A DNA stretch of 64,000 nt from a virus. The notes beneath the pieces are model-generated. The model did not search any database. It was not told the DNA's origin and saw only the letters and a program-made list of their open reading frames with translations. How positions within the stretch are numbered: the first letter of the stretch is position 1; every line of letters begins with the position of its first letter. Below are positions 59,950-64,000 of this stretch, one piece after another. Location of the stretch: IMG/VR virus record IMGVR_UViG_3300031787_000029, positions 47,084 through 111,083 of that record; one strand, written 5' to 3'. The position numbers and the translations under genes are program-made.

Positions 59950-62217
59950 ATGACAGTCTATGTTTACAATGAATCCACTGGAATTAACTCATTTTCTACT
60001 GAGGATTATGGGTTAATTTCAGCTGCGACGACAGTATCAGTAGACAATGGACTAATAACAGAACCAAATCCAGTATACACTCCAGCTCCAAGTCCTGAAG
60101 ATGATTGGTATCTCATATCAGTTGGAGAAACTCTCTATCCATATGGATCGTTATTTACCTTATCTTCAGGTAGAGAGTCTATTACATATGCTACATATGT
60201 TGCTTCTGGAAATATATCCTTTATAGCTAAGACCGCGACAGAGAAAGTAACCTTTACTTGGGTTGGTAATGGTACTTTATTCGAAATAGGTAGCGGATTA
60301 GAAAGAACACTAAGACCTTACGTATCTTCCGGAACCTTACGACTTGGTGAAAATAATTCTGCGGAATCCTCACTAACTGTACAAACCGCAGATACAACAA
60401 ATACTCAACTCTTCAGCATTTCTGGATTTGCTGTAGAAAAAGACGTAGACGCATATAACGGCACTGGACTACTAAGTATTGATGGTTCATCTATCATTAC
60501 GCAAACCGGATCCATATTTGGTTCCGGTTCATTAATTCTTTCAGATTCTGCAAATACTTCTCGTTTAACACCTTACGTAGGTTTTGGTACATTAAACCTC
60601 TCATCGAATGTTATTGAGAGTGAAACCGAGACCTATATTGGATTTGGAACGTTACCTAGCCTTTACAATTCTGATACTGTACATCCTTTTGTTGATTATA
60701 CTCCACATTATGGTATAGATCAAAACATTGGTGTCGGTACTTTTGGAATTAGATTTGTACCTGGAGCTGGATTTACACCAGACGGAGATGGAAATCCTCG
60801 TGATGCCAAGACATATTCCAACAGATATGGAAATGTTAATGGCGATACGAACTCCGGTTCTGGTATAGGTACATTTAGATTTGATCAAGTAAGAAACCTT
60901 GCTGTTTATTCTCCACTAACTCCTTACTTCGGAGTAGGTCTTTTTGTAATTAATGGAAGTGTTTCCGAATCATTTACAAGATCAAGTTATTTTGGATTAG
61001 GTGAGATCGGTATTTCCAGTGGAGCTACTGGATTTGGTAAGTTTGGAACATATACTTATGCTGGTCTTGGAACAGTTGTATATGACCAGGAAAATGCCGA
61101 AGAAAGAATTTCTAATTCATATGTTGGTGAAGGACTGGTAGTTATTGATGCATTTGCATCAGATATTAAGAAAACAAAATCTTATGTAGGAATTGGTGTA
61201 TTAGGTTATTTCTCCGGTGCTTCCGAATCTTCAACAATATCTCAAGTTGGAGATTCGGTCTTATTTAATATTTCCGGAACTTCTGTACAAAGTCTCACTA
61301 TCAATCCGACAGAAGATACTATTCTATATCAGATTTCTGGGGAGTCTAATGCAAGTCGCACTTATGTATATGAAGGTGATGGAAATCTAAGTATAGTTGG
61401 ATATTCCGATATTAGTATCACTCGAAATGACGGATCAACTGTCTTGTTCCACTTCGAGACTCATATTTCGGATAGTGAATATGACACTTGCGATTCCACA
61501 GAAGTTACTTGTGATTATCAAGATGCAGCACTTGTAAGTTTCGTAAGTAATCCACCTGAAAATACAGTTCTATTTAATTTAAGTGGATTAGCTGATACTA
61601 GAGAAATTGATCTATTTGTTTATAGTGGAATAGGTTCAGTTCAGTTTGTTGGAGGATTTACTGATCTTAAGCTAACGAATTCTTATTCTGGAATAGGAAC
61701 TCTATCTATAAGTTCTAACCTAATTGAAAAAGAATCTGAGATTTATATTGGAATTGGTACAATACTTAAGTTGTCCGGAGGTTCGGAATCTAGGGTAACT
61801 AATGTTCCACAGAACACAATTCTTTTTGAAATTACTGGATCTGCTCAAACAAGAATTGAACTTGAATATTCTAATGTTGGAGTTGGAAACATCACAATTT
61901 CTGGTGATGCGTCTACAAGACAAACCGATCTGTTTGAAAAATCTGGTACTGGTTTAGTAACGATATATGGTGATACTTCATATCGATTCGTACCATCACC
62001 GGAAGGTTCTGGAATAGTCTCAATTGGTGGATTTGCGGACAACTCACTATCGAAGACCTACAATGCGTTAGGAAGTCTATTTGCAGTCTCTTCCGGAAGA
62101 GAGTCTTATATAAGGTCAACGTACACAGGACTAGGAACAATTTATATTCTACAGAATGTTGGAATAACTACAATAAATCCTTTCCAAATACCAAGAACTT
62201 ATGTATGTATTATTTAA
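59950..62217 (+). CDS. Repeat-rich beta protein, probable fibre
   Basis: 755 residues. From about 80 onward a unit of roughly 40 residues recurs with YVGxGTL, FGVGLF or SGIGTLSIS followed by ISGxSxS and ENTVLFNISG. Dozens of Gly/Ser/Thr positions are conserved. Such repeats occur in phage fibres and adhesins. No clear anchoring domain; the N-terminus (TVYVYNESTGINSFSTEDYG) might be one. Likely a tail or head fibre. Confidence 0.65.
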   Translation: MTVYVYNESTGINSFSTEDYGLISAATTVSVDNGLITEPNPVYTPAPSPEDDWYLISVGETLYPYGSLFTLSSGRESITYATYVASGNISFIAKTATEKVTFTWVGNGTLFEIGSGLERTLRPYVSSGTLRLGENNSAESSLTVQTADTTNTQLFSISGFAVEKDVDAYNGTGLLSIDGSSIITQTGSIFGSGSLILSDSANTSRLTPYVGFGTLNLSSNVIESETETYIGFGTLPSLYNSDTVHPFVDYTPHYGIDQNIGVGTFGIRFVPGAGFTPDGDGNPRDAKTYSNRYGNVNGDTNSGSGIGTFRFDQVRNLAVYSPLTPYFGVGLFVINGSVSESFTRSSYFGLGEIGISSGATGFGKFGTYTYAGLGTVVYDQENAEERISNSYVGEGLVVIDAFASDIKKTKSYVGIGVLGYFSGASESSTISQVGDSVLFNISGTSVQSLTINPTEDTILYQISGESNASRTYVYEGDGNLSIVGYSDISITRNDGSTVLFHFETHISDSEYDTCDSTEVTCDYQDAALVSFVSNPPENTVLFNLSGLADTREIDLFVYSGIGSVQFVGGFTDLKLTNSYSGIGTLSISSNLIEKESEIYIGIGTILKLSGGSESRVTNVPQNTILFEITGSAQTRIELEYSNVGVGNITISGDASTRQTDLFEKSGTGLVTIYGDTSYRFVPSPEGSGIVSIGGFADNSLSKTYNALGSLFAVSSGRESYIRSTYTGLGTIYILQNVGITTINPFQIPRTYVCII

Positions 62218-62224
62218 AATTGCT

Positions 62225-62232
62225 CTAAATAT
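62225..62232 (+). promoter_or_regulatory. Late-type promoter element
   Basis: CTAAATAT, 35 bases upstream of ATG 62268. Confidence 0.45.
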
Positions 62233-62267
62233 ATCAGAGAAAGTAGTAGTTTGAAAGTAGTCGTACT

Positions 62268-64000
62268 ATGACTAAGCAGGTACAGCTAAGAAGAGGGACA
62301 AGTGCAGAACACGCATCATTTACTGGTGCTGTCGGAGAATTAACAATTGATACCACTCTTGATGTGGGTGTTGTTCATGATGGTAGTACTGTAGGTGGCC
62401 ACCCTCTAGTTGGAACCAGAGCACCACAAACTATTGTTAATAAAACATCAATAGGAATCGGAACTACAGTTGCAAATTCTGAATTAGTCGTAGTTGGTAA
62501 TGCTGATATTAGTGGTTCTGTAAACTCAGAATATTTAAATATAAATGAAAGATTTCTTTTAACAAAAACTGGAATAATATCCGCTGTTTCCAGTAATAGA
62601 ATATTAGGAATTGCTACTTTAGGACTCAGAAAAGGCGATACTGTAACAATTGGAGCTGGTGTAACTTTAGGGACAGGAAGTACATCAATTATTACAGGAT
62701 TTGGATCTGATATTATATTATTAGCTGATAATTTCGCAAGTCGTCTTGTTAATAAGACTGGTCGATTTGAATTCCCAAGTTCTTTTAGTATTATTGGAAT
62801 AAACACTGCAAGTATTAGCGTAGGATATGGAATTACTGGGCAATACTTACGTTCGGATGAACAAGTATTTTCTGTAGGAATAGATCAAATCCAATTAACC
62901 TACGGGGCAACAAATCCTTTCTCTGGCGAAGTAGATATTCTTGGAAATACTACAGCAGGAAGTAATGTAATTGCTGGTGTAAGCGCTCTCGATACTGCTC
63001 AAGTTGAAATTGGAGCGTTTGTTGAAGATTTAGATAGTCCTTCTAATATTTCCGCAGGTACTACTGTAGTCTCAAAGACTACAACTACAATAACTATATC
63101 CACAAATGCTACACAGACACTCGCTGGAACAACCATAGGACTTACTCGTGATTACAACTTTGTTCTTACACCTCCTCCTATCACTGATAATAATATTGTA
63201 ATTGGTAATCCAAAAGCCGGAAGAGCAGATATTCCAAGAGTATACTCCGATTTTATTGATACAAGCGATATCAATAGTACTGCGGCAATTGTCAATACAC
63301 TATTCAGTGATACATCATATACAAATCAAGCTAATATTAATTCGGGTATTATTACTACAGCCTCAATTAATTCAGCAGTTGTTAGTAATTTAAATGCAAC
63401 TACCGTATATTCAAATGATGTTAATATCAATACCGGTATTATTACAAGTGTTATAATTTTAGGTTCCAATATTACTAATTCCAATACTAATACTGCTAGG
63501 ATTAATATTGGTATCATTACTTCTGCAACCATAACTGGTGCTGGAATTACTAACCTTAATGTACAGACATCTACAACTAATCAGGCAAACATCAATATTG
63601 GTATCCTCACAACTGCTACAATTGGTGGAGCTACTGTTACTAATATAAACGCTACGAATTCTTATACAAATACGGCTAATATTAATAGTGGTATCATTAC
63701 TACTGCTACAATTACTGGTGCTACCGTAACTAATGCTAATATTAGCACGTCTTACACTAATCAAGCTAATATTAACACAGGTATTATTACTAATGCTACC
63801 ATAGGTAATGTTGGTATAACAACATCATATACAAATCAAGCTAATATTAACATCGGTATTGTTACTACAGCTACGATTACTGGTGCCACTATTACCAACG
63901 CCAATATTACCACTTCCTACACAAATCAAGCCAATATTAATAGTGGAATTATTACTACAGCTACTATTTCTAGTGCGACTATTTCTAATGCTGGAATTTC
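62268..64000 (+). CDS. Tail fibre with Mtd-like N-terminus (3' truncated)
   Basis: The frame is open from ATG 62268 to the window end; 577 residues are visible. TKQVQLRRGTSAEHASFTGA, then GELTIDTTLDVGVVHDG, matches the N-terminal domain of major tropism determinant-type receptor-binding proteins. From about residue 345 a unit of about 30 residues recurs at least seven times (SYTNQANINSGIITTATITG), some copies shortened to 25-26. These form a probable beta-helical shaft. The receptor-binding tip lies outside the window. Confidence 0.75.
   Translation, partial: MTKQVQLRRGTSAEHASFTGAVGELTIDTTLDVGVVHDGSTVGGHPLVGTRAPQTIVNKTSIGIGTTVANSELVVVGNADISGSVNSEYLNINERFLLTKTGIISAVSSNRILGIATLGLRKGDTVTIGAGVTLGTGSTSIITGFGSDIILLADNFASRLVNKTGRFEFPSSFSIIGINTASISVGYGITGQYLRSDEQVFSVGIDQIQLTYGATNPFSGEVDILGNTTAGSNVIAGVSALDTAQVEIGAFVEDLDSPSNISAGTTVVSKTTTTITISTNATQTLAGTTIGLTRDYNFVLTPPPITDNNIVIGNPKAGRADIPRVYSDFIDTSDINSTAAIVNTLFSDTSYTNQANINSGIITTASINSAVVSNLNATTVYSNDVNINTGIITSVIILGSNITNSNTNTARINIGIITSATITGAGITNLNVQTSTTNQANINIGILTTATIGGATVTNINATNSYTNTANINSGIITTATITGATVTNANISTSYTNQANINTGIITNATIGNVGITTSYTNQANINIGIVTTATITGATITNANITTSYTNQANINSGIITTATISSATISNAGI

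Noticed and set aside
63300-64000. Regular DNA repeats resembling a CRISPR array
   Set aside because: They are in-frame protein repeats of a tail fibre with variable wobble bases, not identical repeats with unrelated spacers.

Overview
The window is part of the genome of a T4-like myovirus of cyanobacteria (a cyanomyovirus). Three things support this. The right half carries T4-type baseplate genes in the order gp25, gp6, large gp7-position protein, gp8, large gp9/10-position protein. Promoters of the T4 late type (TATAAATA and close variants) stand in front of these genes. The left half is a dense field of very small genes of the kinds known from cyanophages. All supported genes read on the + strand.

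Layout. (1) 1-7.9 kb: about 30 small genes, nearly all overlapping by ATGA or TGATG, with several paralogous families. (2) 7.9-10.3 kb: conserved small phage proteins, an SPFH/band-7-like membrane protein, a secreted protein and a Cys/His/Asp phage protein. (3) 10.3-17.4 kb: a DUF262-HNH nuclease-like protein, an SF2 helicase split into two overlapping frames, an unknown protein, two Fe(II)/2-oxoglutarate oxygenase-like proteins and a HExxH metallopeptidase-like protein. (4) 17.4-28.9 kb: a KxDG ligase-like protein, an RlpA-like double-psi barrel protein, a small basic protein with a T4-like capsid-targeting N-terminus, and many small unknown genes in short operons. (5) 28.9-30.3 kb: a mostly non-coding region with six perfect cyanobacterial-type DnaA boxes, three copies of a 12-mer and a perfect-consensus promoter, which I read as a candidate replication origin. 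(6) 30.3-64 kb: a glycosyltransferase-like gene followed by the late virion module, with proteins of 4372 and 2560 residues, a repeat-rich 755-residue protein and a tail fibre cut by the window end.

Regulation. Sixteen copies of a compact module precede genes or operons between 1.8 and 29.5 kb. Most contain an inverted repeat, a CGCCGA-like hexamer, a 17-base spacer, a TATCTT-like -10 box and a conserved leader that supplies the ribosome binding site. They probably drive early or middle expression. A few ordinary sigma-70 promoters, four intrinsic terminators and six late-type promoters complete the picture. I infer that small takeover genes are expressed from modules using host polymerase, and that virion genes are expressed later from TATAAATA promoters. 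Most small proteins cannot be assigned a function from sequence alone.
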